Of a DNA stretch of 5,131 nucleotides, positions 1-5,131 are shown one piece after another. The notes beneath the pieces were generated by a model, which saw only the letters and a list, made by a program, of their open reading frames with translations, was not told where the DNA came from and ran no database searches. The DNA lies in assembly GCA_025450255.1 (NCBI GenBank), contig JANWHV010000063.1, positions 1 to 5,131 of the forward strand. The letters are read 5' to 3'. Made by a program: the position numbers and the translations under genes. The stretch is from Chloroflexota bacterium (lineage in GTDB: Bacteria; Chloroflexota; UBA5177; JANWHV01). How positions within the stretch are numbered: the first letter of the stretch is position 1; every line of letters begins with the position of its first letter.

Positions 1-699
1 GCCGTCCGGTTGGCCGGGCGGCACAGGGTTGCTCGCGCCCGGCCAGGTATGCCCGCCATCGCTCGACGCCTCAAGCGTGAATATGCCGGGGCTACCGCCG
101 GCATAGGCCGCCGCGTAGACGCGGCTCGGCGTCACGGGGCTGACGGCAAGCATCTTGACACCGCCGCCGTATGATGTCCCCTCGATGCTCAGCCGCCAAT
201 GCAGGCCGCTATCGGCTGATTGGAGCAGGTTGGAGGACGTGCTGTTTGGTGAGCCGCAATTTATGTCGATAAGCGCAAACGCGTTGCTTGAACCCGGCGC
301 CAGAACAACCGGCGAAAGAGCTTCGGCGCAGTGCAACGACGCCTCGATACCGATGGCGTGCTCCAGCCGCGCCCAGGTACGCCCACCGTCAAGCGACCGC
401 GCCAGCCAATTCTGGCAGCGATCGGCGAGCGCCGCCAGGCAGTGCAGCGGTTGTCCCGTCGAATCCGCGCGGCGCGCGCACAGGGCGCCGCCGGGCGGCG
501 CCACGCAACCGAGCATGCCGCCGGCCAGGATGGTATTTGGTCGATACGGATCGACGCTGATCCACTGGGTGAACGCGGCGGCGGGCGCCTGCCGGACACT
601 TGCCGAAGAGGGTGAAGCGGCGGCCTCCAGCCCATGGCGAGGCGCCAGGCTACCGATGAGCATGATGGTACCGAGCAACACTATGACTCTGGCGCGCAT
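1..699 (-). CDS. Secreted Asp-box (BNR/sialidase-like) beta-propeller protein, N-terminal part (C-terminus outside window)
   Basis: Reading the minus strand from ATG at 699-697 gives 233 codons with no stop to base 1, so the 3' end is missing. Residues 1-28 look like a Sec signal peptide: MRAR, then a hydrophobic stretch VIVLLGTIMLIGSLA, then a likely signal peptidase I site near LEAAA. There is no lipobox cysteine. Three Asp-box motifs follow: SLDGGRTW (102-109), SADSGLHW (161-168, His in place of Thr) and SSDGGHTW (212-219), spaced 50-60 residues as in successive propeller blades. The stretch TQWISVDPYRPNTILAGG (44-61) is typical of the strand before such a turn. Six cysteines (65, 74, 87, 95, 124, 148) could form disulfides outside the cytoplasm. 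Asp boxes mark a fold (sialidase, VPS10/sortilin, YCF48-like) and not an activity; no catalytic sialidase residues can be assigned, so function is unknown. The start is supported by the signal peptide and by a purine-rich stretch (GGGAAAGAAG) just upstream. Confident as a gene and as a secreted propeller; no confidence in an enzyme activity. Confidence 0.85.
   Translation of the reverse strand, partial: MRARVIVLLGTIMLIGSLAPRHGLEAAASPSSASVRQAPAAAFTQWISVDPYRPNTILAGGMLGCVAPPGGALCARRADSTGQPLHCLAALADRCQNWLARSLDGGRTWARLEHAIGIEASLHCAEALSPVVLAPGSSNAFALIDINCGSPNSTSSNLLQSADSGLHWRLSIEGTSYGGGVKMLAVSPVTPSRVYAAAYAGGSPGIFTLEASSDGGHTWPGASNPVPPGQPDG
11..45. repeat. 10-bp inverted repeat with 15-nt loop inside the secreted-protein gene
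   Basis: TGGCCGGGCG (11-20) and CGCCCGGCCA (36-45) are perfect reverse complements and would form a strong GC hairpin in the mRNA. It lies in coding sequence just after Asp-box 3, has no U-tract, and is not a terminator. It is probably a by-product of Pro/Gly/Ala codons. Confidence 0.4.
43..66 (-). other. Asp-box motif 3 (SSDGGHTW)
   Basis: Codons 212-219 of the secreted protein match the full Asp-box consensus, 51 residues after motif 2. More blades are expected beyond the window edge. Confidence 0.85.
196..219 (-). other. Asp-box motif 2 (SADSGLHW, variant)
   Basis: Codons 161-168 of the secreted protein fit SxDxGx-W with His replacing the usual Thr. The spacing of 59 residues from motif 1 fits the next blade. 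Confidence 0.75.
373..396 (-). other. Asp-box motif 1 (SLDGGRTW)
   Basis: Codons 102-109 of the secreted protein match the full SxDxGxTW Asp-box consensus. In known structures this beta-hairpin turn sits at the outer edge of a propeller blade. Confidence 0.85.
484..502. repeat. 19-bp perfect palindrome inside the secreted-protein gene
   Basis: The arms GGCGCCGCC (484-492) and GGCGGCGCC (494-502) are exact reverse complements around one central G. On the minus strand it encodes an Ala-Pro-Pro-Gly-Gly-Ala run (residues 67-72), so GC-rich codons for a small-residue loop may explain it fully. Confidence 0.5.
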
Positions 700-1016
700 G
701 ATCTTCTTTCCCACTGCAACGAGGGAGCCACTTCCCCTTGCATCGAGGATACCGGCGTGGGCATGAATCCCGCATGATGTGAAACTCACGACTTCTCAGC
801 TCAGCCGTCGCCGCGGACATGGTATGTCGCCCTGCCTTCCCGGTATTACCCTGTTGTCTCCCTCGCGGAACCGGGTGACCGGATGTAGACTGGCGATATC
901 GCGTCGAGATGGATTTGTGCGCGGCGCCGTCCGAAATCAGTGATTCCATCCATACAATCGCTTCCGTTGCATTGAAGAATCGGTAGAGTTCATAGGGTGG
1001 TGATGAACGCGAGCCT
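700..1016. other. Divergent intergenic region (5' regions of both genes)
   Basis: About 317 bases lie between the secreted-protein start and the Shine-Dalgarno of the small rightward ORF. The GC content is visibly lower than in the genes, as expected for promoter DNA. A possible minus-strand reading frame across it has no recognisable family and overlaps the signal-peptide codons out of frame, so I do not call it. I see no tRNA, no terminator with a U-tract, no direct repeats and no mobile-element ends. Short symmetric elements occur: GACAT-ggt-ATGTC (816-828) and CCGG-gtga-CCGG near 870-881. Any of these could be operators, but none is strong. Confidence 0.6.
953..958 (+). promoter_or_regulatory. 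Possible -10 element (TACAAT) for the rightward transcript
   Basis: TACAAT matches the TATAAT consensus at five of six positions. It lies about 60 bases upstream of the strong Shine-Dalgarno at 1017-1023, a sensible leader length. No good -35 hexamer occurs at 16-18 bp spacing (the sequence there is about TCCGAA), and there is no extended -10 TG. Treat it as a weak candidate only. Confidence 0.25.
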
Positions 1017-1023
1017 GGAGGAG
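1017..1023 (+). promoter_or_regulatory. Strong ribosome binding site (GGAGGAG) for the ORF at 1031
   Basis: GGAGGAG is a near-ideal anti-16S match and is followed by exactly 7 nt (ACGCCAC) before ATG 1031. It is the best Shine-Dalgarno in the whole region. No comparable site precedes any of the in-frame starts of the large nuclease-helicase (TTG 1119, GTG 1131, GTG 1158, ATG 1173). Confidence 0.75.
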
Positions 1024-1030
1024 ACGCCAC

Positions 1031-1129
1031 ATGGCGGTTGACAACACACCGGTTACCATACGCGTACCCGCCGCAACGGTTGCGGTGACTTTCCTACGAG
1101 TTCGCGACACGCGCCGCCTTGACGGATGA
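1031..1129 (+). CDS. 32-codon micro-ORF or leader peptide (alternatively the frameshifted N-terminus of the nuclease-helicase)
   Basis: ATG 1031 opens a 32-codon frame ending in TGA 1127-1129, driven by the strong Shine-Dalgarno at 1017-1023. The peptide begins MAVDNTPVTIRVPAATVAV and ends RRLDG. It has no signal peptide, no membrane segment and no family that I recognise. The stop is followed one base later by GTG 1131, an in-frame start of the large downstream gene, which would suit translational coupling. The other reading is that this is the real beginning of the nuclease-helicase. The large gene's frame is open from base 1089, and its codons there (Tyr-Glu-Phe-Ala-Thr-Arg-Ala-Ala-Leu-Thr-Asp-Asp) look protein-like, so a single +1 slip or one extra base near 1086-1090 would fuse the two. 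The start site is well supported; the product is not. Confidence 0.45.
   Translation: MAVDNTPVTIRVPAATVAVTFLRVRDTRRLDG
1059..1066. repeat. 8-bp palindrome TACGCGTA
   Basis: A perfect 8-bp palindrome lies five bases before the 15-bp palindrome, within the micro-ORF. It is short enough to arise by chance and is listed because of its neighbour. Confidence 0.3.
1071..1085. repeat. 15-bp palindrome CCGCAACGGTTGCGG (possible operator or leader hairpin)
   Basis: The 7-bp arms CCGCAAC and GTTGCGG are perfect reverse complements around one G. As RNA it would fold as a 6-bp stem with a CGG loop, inside the micro-ORF and about 45-90 nt before the candidate starts of the large gene. It could be a repressor site or a translation-linked hairpin. 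There is no U-tract, so it is not a standard intrinsic terminator. Confidence 0.4.
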
Positions 1130-1172
1130 TGTGACAAGCTACGATCGGCAGCACTCAGTGCCCCATAATGAA

Positions 1173-4100
1173 ATGCCAACCTCGGTGGTGTTTCCGGCGC
1201 TGTCGCCCGGGCCGATCACGCCAACCGACGTCTCGCAATTCATCCGTCTCGAACAGTGCGAGCGCTACCTCCGCCTCCGCCTGCACGAGCGGGCCTACGG
1301 CCGCGCCTTCATGTACGACTACGACGCGGCGCCGCAATCCATCCCGCCGCTGCTCACGCGCTCCGGCAAGGAGTTCGAGGACACGATCGAGCAGGATGTA
1401 CGGGCGCGCTTCGAGGTGCACAACGTGGGCACGGACATCGCGCGCCAGGGCAGGCGGGAAGACGACAACGAGCTAGTCGTGACGCACACCCGCGATCTCG
1501 CGGCCGGCGGCACGCTGGTGTTGTTCCAGCCGCGGCTCGACGTGGCCATCGACGGCTGGCGGATCAGGGGCGATATCGATATCCTGCGCCTGGAACGAGA
1601 CGCGGAGGGCGCGCTGCGCGTGCTGATCGTGGATATGAAAAGCTCCACCAATCCCAAGATCGAGCACCGTCTGCAGGTCGCCTTCTATCACCATATGCTC
1701 TCCACCTTGCTGGCAGAGCACGAGATCGGCTTTGCCGAGATGCGCATCGGCATCCTCTATCGCGGTCCGGCCGGCGCGACCGCTTCTCTCACCCCAGACG
1801 GGGCGGTTGATGGGGAAGGGGCCGCGTTCCAGACGGGCAGCCCCATCGCGCTCTCAGCGGCGGAAGCCGCCGCGCGCTCGGCGCGGCGTCAGGCGGCGAT
1901 CGACGCGTTCGGCGCCGAGTCAGGCTTCCTGGAAGTGGTGGCCGACCTCGATACCTACCTGCGGTCGGTGCGCGACCTGGTCACCGGCCAGGATTCGACC
2001 GCCGCTCGCGCCGGCAAGACTCCCTTCGACGCGCTCAACTTTCACCTCACCTACAAGTGCGACGGCTGCCTCTACAATGAGTTTTGCCTGAAACGGTGCG
2101 CGCAACACGATGACCTGTCCGTGCTGCCCTACCTCTCGGCGCAGGACAAAGGGGCGTTGCGCCGCAACGGGGTCGCCACCACCCGTGCCCTGGCCACGCT
2201 CAAGCTGCTGCCCATGGCCAGCCCCGGATCACCAACGTCCCCGGTGCTCTCGCCGGCGATCGGCGCCGCGGACGTGCTGCGCACGCTCGCCGTCACCTGG
2301 CCGGTCGGCCCGCGCCTCGACGAGCTGATTATCCGCGCCCAGCGCTATCGCGCCTGGAAGGGTGACGGCACGCCATACCTCTCGTATATCCCCAGCAAGG
2401 GCTATGGCTCGCTCCCCTACGCCGACTCCGTGCAAAACCCCAACCTGGTGCGCATCTATATCGACGCGCAGCACGATTATCTGCGCGACCGCGTCTATAT
2501 GCTCGGCGCGTTGCTGGTGGGCTGCGAGGGCGGAGAGCCGCGCCCCGAGCGGCGCCGGAGTGTGGTGCGCGTCGCCGAACGGTCGCCAGACACCGCGGAG
2601 ACCGAACGCGATCTCTTCGTCAACTGGATCCGCGATCTGCTCACCGCCCTCCTGGAGGTGGCGGCTCCCGACCTAGACGGCAACCTGTCGGCGCCCATCC
2701 ACCTGATTTTCTTCAACCATTTCGACCAGCGGGTTCTGCTGGATGGGCTCTCGCGCCATGCGTCCGCGATCGTGGGCGCCACCGCTCTCTACGATTTCAT
2801 CACGCAGATTGCGTCGTTCGATTCCGCCCTCGTGACCTTCCTCGACGAGGAGCTTCGCGAGCTGAAGAACTACCCGATGCTCTGCCAATCGCTGCAAGCC
2901 GTGGCCGCGTTCCTGAAATTCGACTGGAACAGCCCCCACCCGTACCGCCAGATATTTCGCGTGCGCCTGTTCGATTTCTGGCGCAAGCTTGACGGCACGG
3001 AGGATGGCGAAATCCCCTGGTATACCGGCCGCAGCCGTTTCAACAGCCAGATCCCGCTGGAGTACGCCTATGCCGCCTGGAATGACCTGCCGGAGCCGCC
3101 CGCGCGCAGGCAGGATAGCTTCGCCGCGTACCGCGACGTCACCATGCCCATGCTCGAGGGATTTCACGCCAGGCGGCTCGAAGCCATGGAGCACATCACC
3201 GGCGACTTCAAGGGGAATAAGCAGACGCTGAAAACCGCCTTCGACCTGTCGGCGATCGCGGGATTTGATGGCCGCGCGCGCACCCTGGCGCACGCGCTCG
3301 ACGAGTTCGTGACGATCGAGCGACACGTGGAGCTGGCGGCCTGGAAGACGGCACGGCTGGCGCCACCCGAGCGGCGGGCGCTGGCAGGCGATACGCTGAT
3401 CGGCGCCTACCACGACGTGGACCAGGATGCGGATGTGGCCGCCATGAACGGCGAAAACCAGCGCAAACGCGCGCGCGCGGAACAGCTCAAGGCCGAGGGC
3501 GTCGCGTTGGGCAAGGCGGAGAAGAAAGAGCTGAAATGGAGCCAGGAGGGGCTTCGCGTCCGCCTCCGCCTGCAGACGCCGCCCGACTGCTCGCTGGAGC
3601 AGATGCTAGGACTGACTACCCTGCGCGCCGGATCGGGCGTCGTGCTGCGGAAACGCTGGGAGGTCGATTCCCGTTTGCCCGCGGCGGAGCAAACGAAGTT
3701 CACGCCCACGCCGAAACAACTGTTGTACGGGTCGCGCGGCATGATCGTGTCTATCTCCGGCACGCGCGATCGTGATGATTCCTCCGCCTACGTCGAAATT
3801 GAGATGCGTTCCTCGTTTGGCGGCAAGGGCATGCGCGGCTTCGTGTTCGGGGGCCGCGACGAGCCTTTCGAGGAGGCCCTGCTCTACACGCTCGACGAGG
3901 ATCCGAATAGCTGGTACGGGTATTGGGGCGCGAAAGTGACGGAGGCGCTGGCGGCCGGTAACGGCGGCAATACGCTGTACGATCGACTGCTGGATATGGC
4001 CGGCGCCGCGGTCGCCTGGCCGGAGGCGGCGGCAGCGGGCCAGGCACGCTTCCTGGCCGGTCTCGATACATTTCAACGTGCCGGCGCCATGACTAGCTTT

Positions 4101-5131
4101 GAGGCAGGCAAGCGCGACGATATTGGAGGGCATGGCGACGCGGCGGCACTGCTGGTGCAGGGGCCGCCCGGCACCGGAAAGAGCTATACCACCGCCTACG
4201 CGCTGCTGGCGCGGCTACAGGGCGCCCTTGCCGCGGATCTCGAGTTCCGCGTCTTTGTCACCTGCAAGACCCACGCCGCCACCGACGTGCTGCTCAACAA
4301 GATCGTGGAGGAACAGGGTACGCTGCGCAAGCTGCAAGCCAGTCACCCAGAGATCTTCGCGGCGTTCATCGACGCGCGCCTGCTCGACATCCCACTCTTC
4401 CGCGCCGAGCCCAGGGGCGAGGCCCCTGACGGGGTGCGGCCGCTCTTCAAGAGACGCGAGGGCCGGCAGCCGGGCGATCTCAGCCCGGTCGACCAGATCC
4501 TCGGCGAACGACATTGCATTGTGGCCACTACCCCCGGCGGCGCCTACGGCATGGTGAAAGAGGCATACGACGATCTGCTGGGCAACGCGCTCTGTGATTG
4601 CCTGGTGCTGGACGAGGCGTCGCAGATGAACCTGCCGGAAGCGGTTATGGCGGCCTTGCTGCTCAAGCCGGGCGGGCAGTTGATCGTGGTCGGCGACCAC
4701 CGCCAGATGCCGCCGATCGTCAAGCACGAGTGGAGCACGGAGCGGCGCCGCACCTTCCAGCAATACCGCGCTTACGAATCGCTGTTCACCGCGCTGCTGC
4801 CGCTGGCCACGGCGACGATCAAGTTCGAGGAAAGCTTCCGCCTGCACCGCGACATGGCGGCGTTCCTGCGCCAGGAGATCTACCGGCACGACGGCATCGC
4901 GTACTTCTCCCGCCAGCATCGCCTGTTGCAGCCGCTCGCGCATGACGACCCCTTCGTCGCCGGCGTGCTGAGCCGCGAACACACGGTAATCGTGGTGGTG
5001 CATGAGGAATGCGATAGCCAACTGCGCAATCCCTACGAGCAGGCGCTGATCACTCCGCTGCTCGAGGCCCTCGCCGGCCCATACCATCTCGACCCGCGGC
5101 ACGGCCTGGGCGTGGTAGTGCCGCACCGCGC
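1173..5131 (+). CDS. Fe-S RecB-like (Cas4/AddB/Dna2-type) nuclease fused to SF1 helicase, TM0106-like; C-terminus outside window
   Basis: A single frame of 1319 complete codons runs to the window edge without a stop. It predicts a cytoplasmic DNA nuclease-helicase. Residues 1-310 form a PD-(D/E)XK nuclease: G-K-E-F-E (65-69), GDID (133-136), the D-M-K triad (154-156) and a QxxxY motif (168-172). A split Fe-S cysteine set (C29, then C296, C299, C305 as CX2CX5C) matches AddB, Dna2 and Cas4. Residues about 315-345 resemble the helix-hairpin-helix linker of TM0106 proteins. Residues about 428-540 look like an RNase H-fold domain (IDAQHD 430-435, NHFD 515-518). A helical region, a charged segment (758-790) and a probable stalk/beta-barrel follow. 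The SF1 helicase has Walker A GPPGTGKS (997-1004), motif Ia (CKTHAATD), TTPGG (from 1119), DEASQ (1147-1151), GDHRQ (1174-1178) and ESFR (to R1223). The sequence stops at VVPHR, before motifs V and VI. ATG 1173 is chosen because the conserved nuclease start (TPTDVSQFIRLEQC) begins about 16 residues later. It has no good Shine-Dalgarno, so GTG 1131 or an upstream fused start is possible. Family and activities are firm; the biological role (repair, replication or phage defence) is inference. Confidence 0.9.
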   Translation, partial: MPTSVVFPALSPGPITPTDVSQFIRLEQCERYLRLRLHERAYGRAFMYDYDAAPQSIPPLLTRSGKEFEDTIEQDVRARFEVHNVGTDIARQGRREDDNELVVTHTRDLAAGGTLVLFQPRLDVAIDGWRIRGDIDILRLERDAEGALRVLIVDMKSSTNPKIEHRLQVAFYHHMLSTLLAEHEIGFAEMRIGILYRGPAGATASLTPDGAVDGEGAAFQTGSPIALSAAEAAARSARRQAAIDAFGAESGFLEVVADLDTYLRSVRDLVTGQDSTAARAGKTPFDALNFHLTYKCDGCLYNEFCLKRCAQHDDLSVLPYLSAQDKGALRRNGVATTRALATLKLLPMASPGSPTSPVLSPAIGAADVLRTLAVTWPVGPRLDELIIRAQRYRAWKGDGTPYLSYIPSKGYGSLPYADSVQNPNLVRIYIDAQHDYLRDRVYMLGALLVGCEGGEPRPERRRSVVRVAERSPDTAETERDLFVNWIRDLLTALLEVAAPDLDGNLSAPIHLIFFNHFDQRVLLDGLSRHASAIVGATALYDFITQIASFDSALVTFLDEELRELKNYPMLCQSLQAVAAFLKFDWNSPHPYRQIFRVRLFDFWRKLDGTEDGEIPWYTGRSRFNSQIPLEYAYAAWNDLPEPPARRQDSFAAYRDVTMPMLEGFHARRLEAMEHITGDFKGNKQTLKTAFDLSAIAGFDGRARTLAHALDEFVTIERHVELAAWKTARLAPPERRALAGDTLIGAYHDVDQDADVAAMNGENQRKRARAEQLKAEGVALGKAEKKELKWSQEGLRVRLRLQTPPDCSLEQMLGLTTLRAGSGVVLRKRWEVDSRLPAAEQTKFTPTPKQLLYGSRGMIVSISGTRDRDDSSAYVEIEMRSSFGGKGMRGFVFGGRDEPFEEALLYTLDEDPNSWYGYWGAKVTEALAAGNGGNTLYDRLLDMAGAAVAWPEAAAAGQARFLAGLDTFQRAGAMTSFEAGKRDDIGGHGDAAALLVQGPPGTGKSYTTAYALLARLQGALAADLEFRVFVTCKTHAATDVLLNKIVEEQGTLRKLQASHPEIFAAFIDARLLDIPLFRAEPRGEAPDGVRPLFKRREGRQPGDLSPVDQILGERHCIVATTPGGAYGMVKEAYDDLLGNALCDCLVLDEASQMNLPEAVMAALLLKPGGQLIVVGDHRQMPPIVKHEWSTERRRTFQQYRAYESLFTALLPLATATIKFEESFRLHRDMAAFLRQEIYRHDGIAYFSRQHRLLQPLAHDDPFVAGVLSREHTVIVVVHEECDSQLRNPYEQALITPLLEALAGPYHLDPRHGLGVVVPHR
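1257..2087 (+). other. Fe-S-stabilised PD-(D/E)XK nuclease domain
   Basis: This domain lies between the first and last cluster cysteines (C29 and C305). The single N-terminal cysteine plus a C-terminal CX2CX5C clasp is the signature of the 4Fe-4S nucleases AddB, Dna2 and Cas4. Metal-binding candidates between them are D136 (GDID), D154 and K156 (D-M-K), and the QxxxY at 168-172 is the RecB-family helix motif. All core residues are present, so it is predicted to be catalytically active. A fourth C-terminal cysteine (C309) follows the clasp. The motif I histidine usual in many relatives (before Glu) appears to be Phe68. Confidence 0.85.
2454..2790 (+). other. RNase H-like (DEDD exonuclease-type) domain, probably degenerate
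   Basis: Residues about 428-539 read like the RNase_H_2-type middle domain of TM0106 proteins: strand LVRIYID, the tract DYLRDRVYMLGALLVG, then IHLIFFNHFDQRVLL. In active DEDD exonucleases the first strand carries Asp-x-Glu; here it reads Asp431-Ala-Gln433. The second Asp (D518 in NHFD) is kept. The boundaries are approximate, and the assignment rests on pattern memory and not on an alignment. Confidence 0.5.
4161..5131 (+). other. SF1 (Dna2/UPF1-like) helicase motor, motif I to start of motif V region
   Basis: Walker A GPPGTGKS (K1003), the Walker B DEAS form (D1147, E1148), GDHRQMPP and the E-S-F-R motif identify superfamily 1 of the UPF1/Dna2/IGHMBP2 branch. The first RecA domain is complete, and the second is cut at VVPHR, the strand before the conserved Gln. 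The arginine-finger motif VI is not visible in this window, so ATPase competence cannot be judged from it. Confidence 0.9.

Noticed and set aside
11..45. GC hairpin as a transcription terminator.
   Set aside because: It is inside coding sequence with no following U-run on either strand.
155..766. A 203-codon plus-strand reading frame over the secreted-protein gene.
   Set aside because: The opposite strand encodes a signal peptide and three Asp boxes. The plus-strand product has no recognisable features.
650..1030. A 126-codon minus-strand reading frame across the intergenic region.
   Set aside because: It overlaps the signal-peptide codons of the secreted protein out of frame, lacks a good ribosome site and resembles no family.
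1038..1066. TTGACA (1038-1043) as a consensus -35 box.
   Set aside because: There is no acceptable -10 hexamer at 16-18 bp spacing (about CGCGTA), and it lies inside the micro-ORF behind its strong ribosome site.
1164..1169. CATAAT as a -10 box directly before ATG 1173.
   Set aside because: A start of transcription from it would fall past ATG 1173, and no -35 element is present; AT-rich by chance around the start.
1168..1476. ATG 1168 as the start of the rightward gene.
   Set aside because: It opens a different frame that ends at 1476 and encodes an Arg/Ser-rich shadow; the nuclease frame uses ATG 1173 or an upstream start.
2673..3413. A 246-codon minus-strand reading frame opposite the middle of the nuclease-helicase.
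   Set aside because: It is an antisense shadow; its composition mirrors the coding strand and no domain is visible.
4215..5126. A 303-codon minus-strand reading frame opposite the helicase domain.
   Set aside because: It lies fully antisense to well-supported helicase motifs, shows no family features, and is the kind of long open frame expected opposite GC-rich coding DNA.

Overview
This high-GC bacterial window holds two divergent genes. Both run off the window, and about 470 bp separates their most likely start codons. The taxon is not certain. The GC-rich codon use, a secreted Asp-box (BNR-type) protein and a large RecB-type nuclease/helicase fusion would fit Chloroflexota or a similar high-GC lineage, but this is inference from style and not from a marker gene.

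Left part (1-699, minus strand): the first 233 codons of a secreted protein. It has a clear signal peptide and three Asp-box motifs (SxDxGxTW type), so it is probably an extracytoplasmic beta-propeller. Its C-terminus lies beyond base 1.

Middle (700-1172): the divergent promoter region. It holds a very good Shine-Dalgarno (GGAGGAG, 1017-1023) placed 7 nt before ATG 1031. That ATG opens a 32-codon ORF ending at 1129, in a different frame from the large downstream gene. This is either a leader peptide or micro-ORF coupled to the large gene, or the true N-terminus of the large gene separated from it by a frameshift. A 15-bp palindrome and an 8-bp palindrome lie inside the small ORF.

Right part (1173-5131, plus strand): one uninterrupted reading frame of at least 1319 codons, still open at the window end. 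It encodes a multidomain nuclease-helicase. The order is an N-terminal Cas4/AddB/Dna2-like PD-(D/E)XK nuclease with a split four-cysteine Fe-S signature, a short helix-hairpin-helix-like linker, an apparently degenerate RNase H-like (DEDD-type) domain, a long helical and charged stalk/beta-barrel region, and a Dna2/UPF1-like SF1 helicase. Helicase motifs V and VI are beyond the window. The layout resembles the TM0106-type RecB nuclease/helicase family and is Dna2-like in logic: a nuclease and an Fe-S cluster in front of an SF1B motor. A role in DNA end or flap processing, repair, or defence against foreign DNA is plausible. Nothing else in the window (no methyltransferase, transposase, integrase or CRISPR) decides between these. 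The secreted neighbour is divergently transcribed and has no evident functional link.
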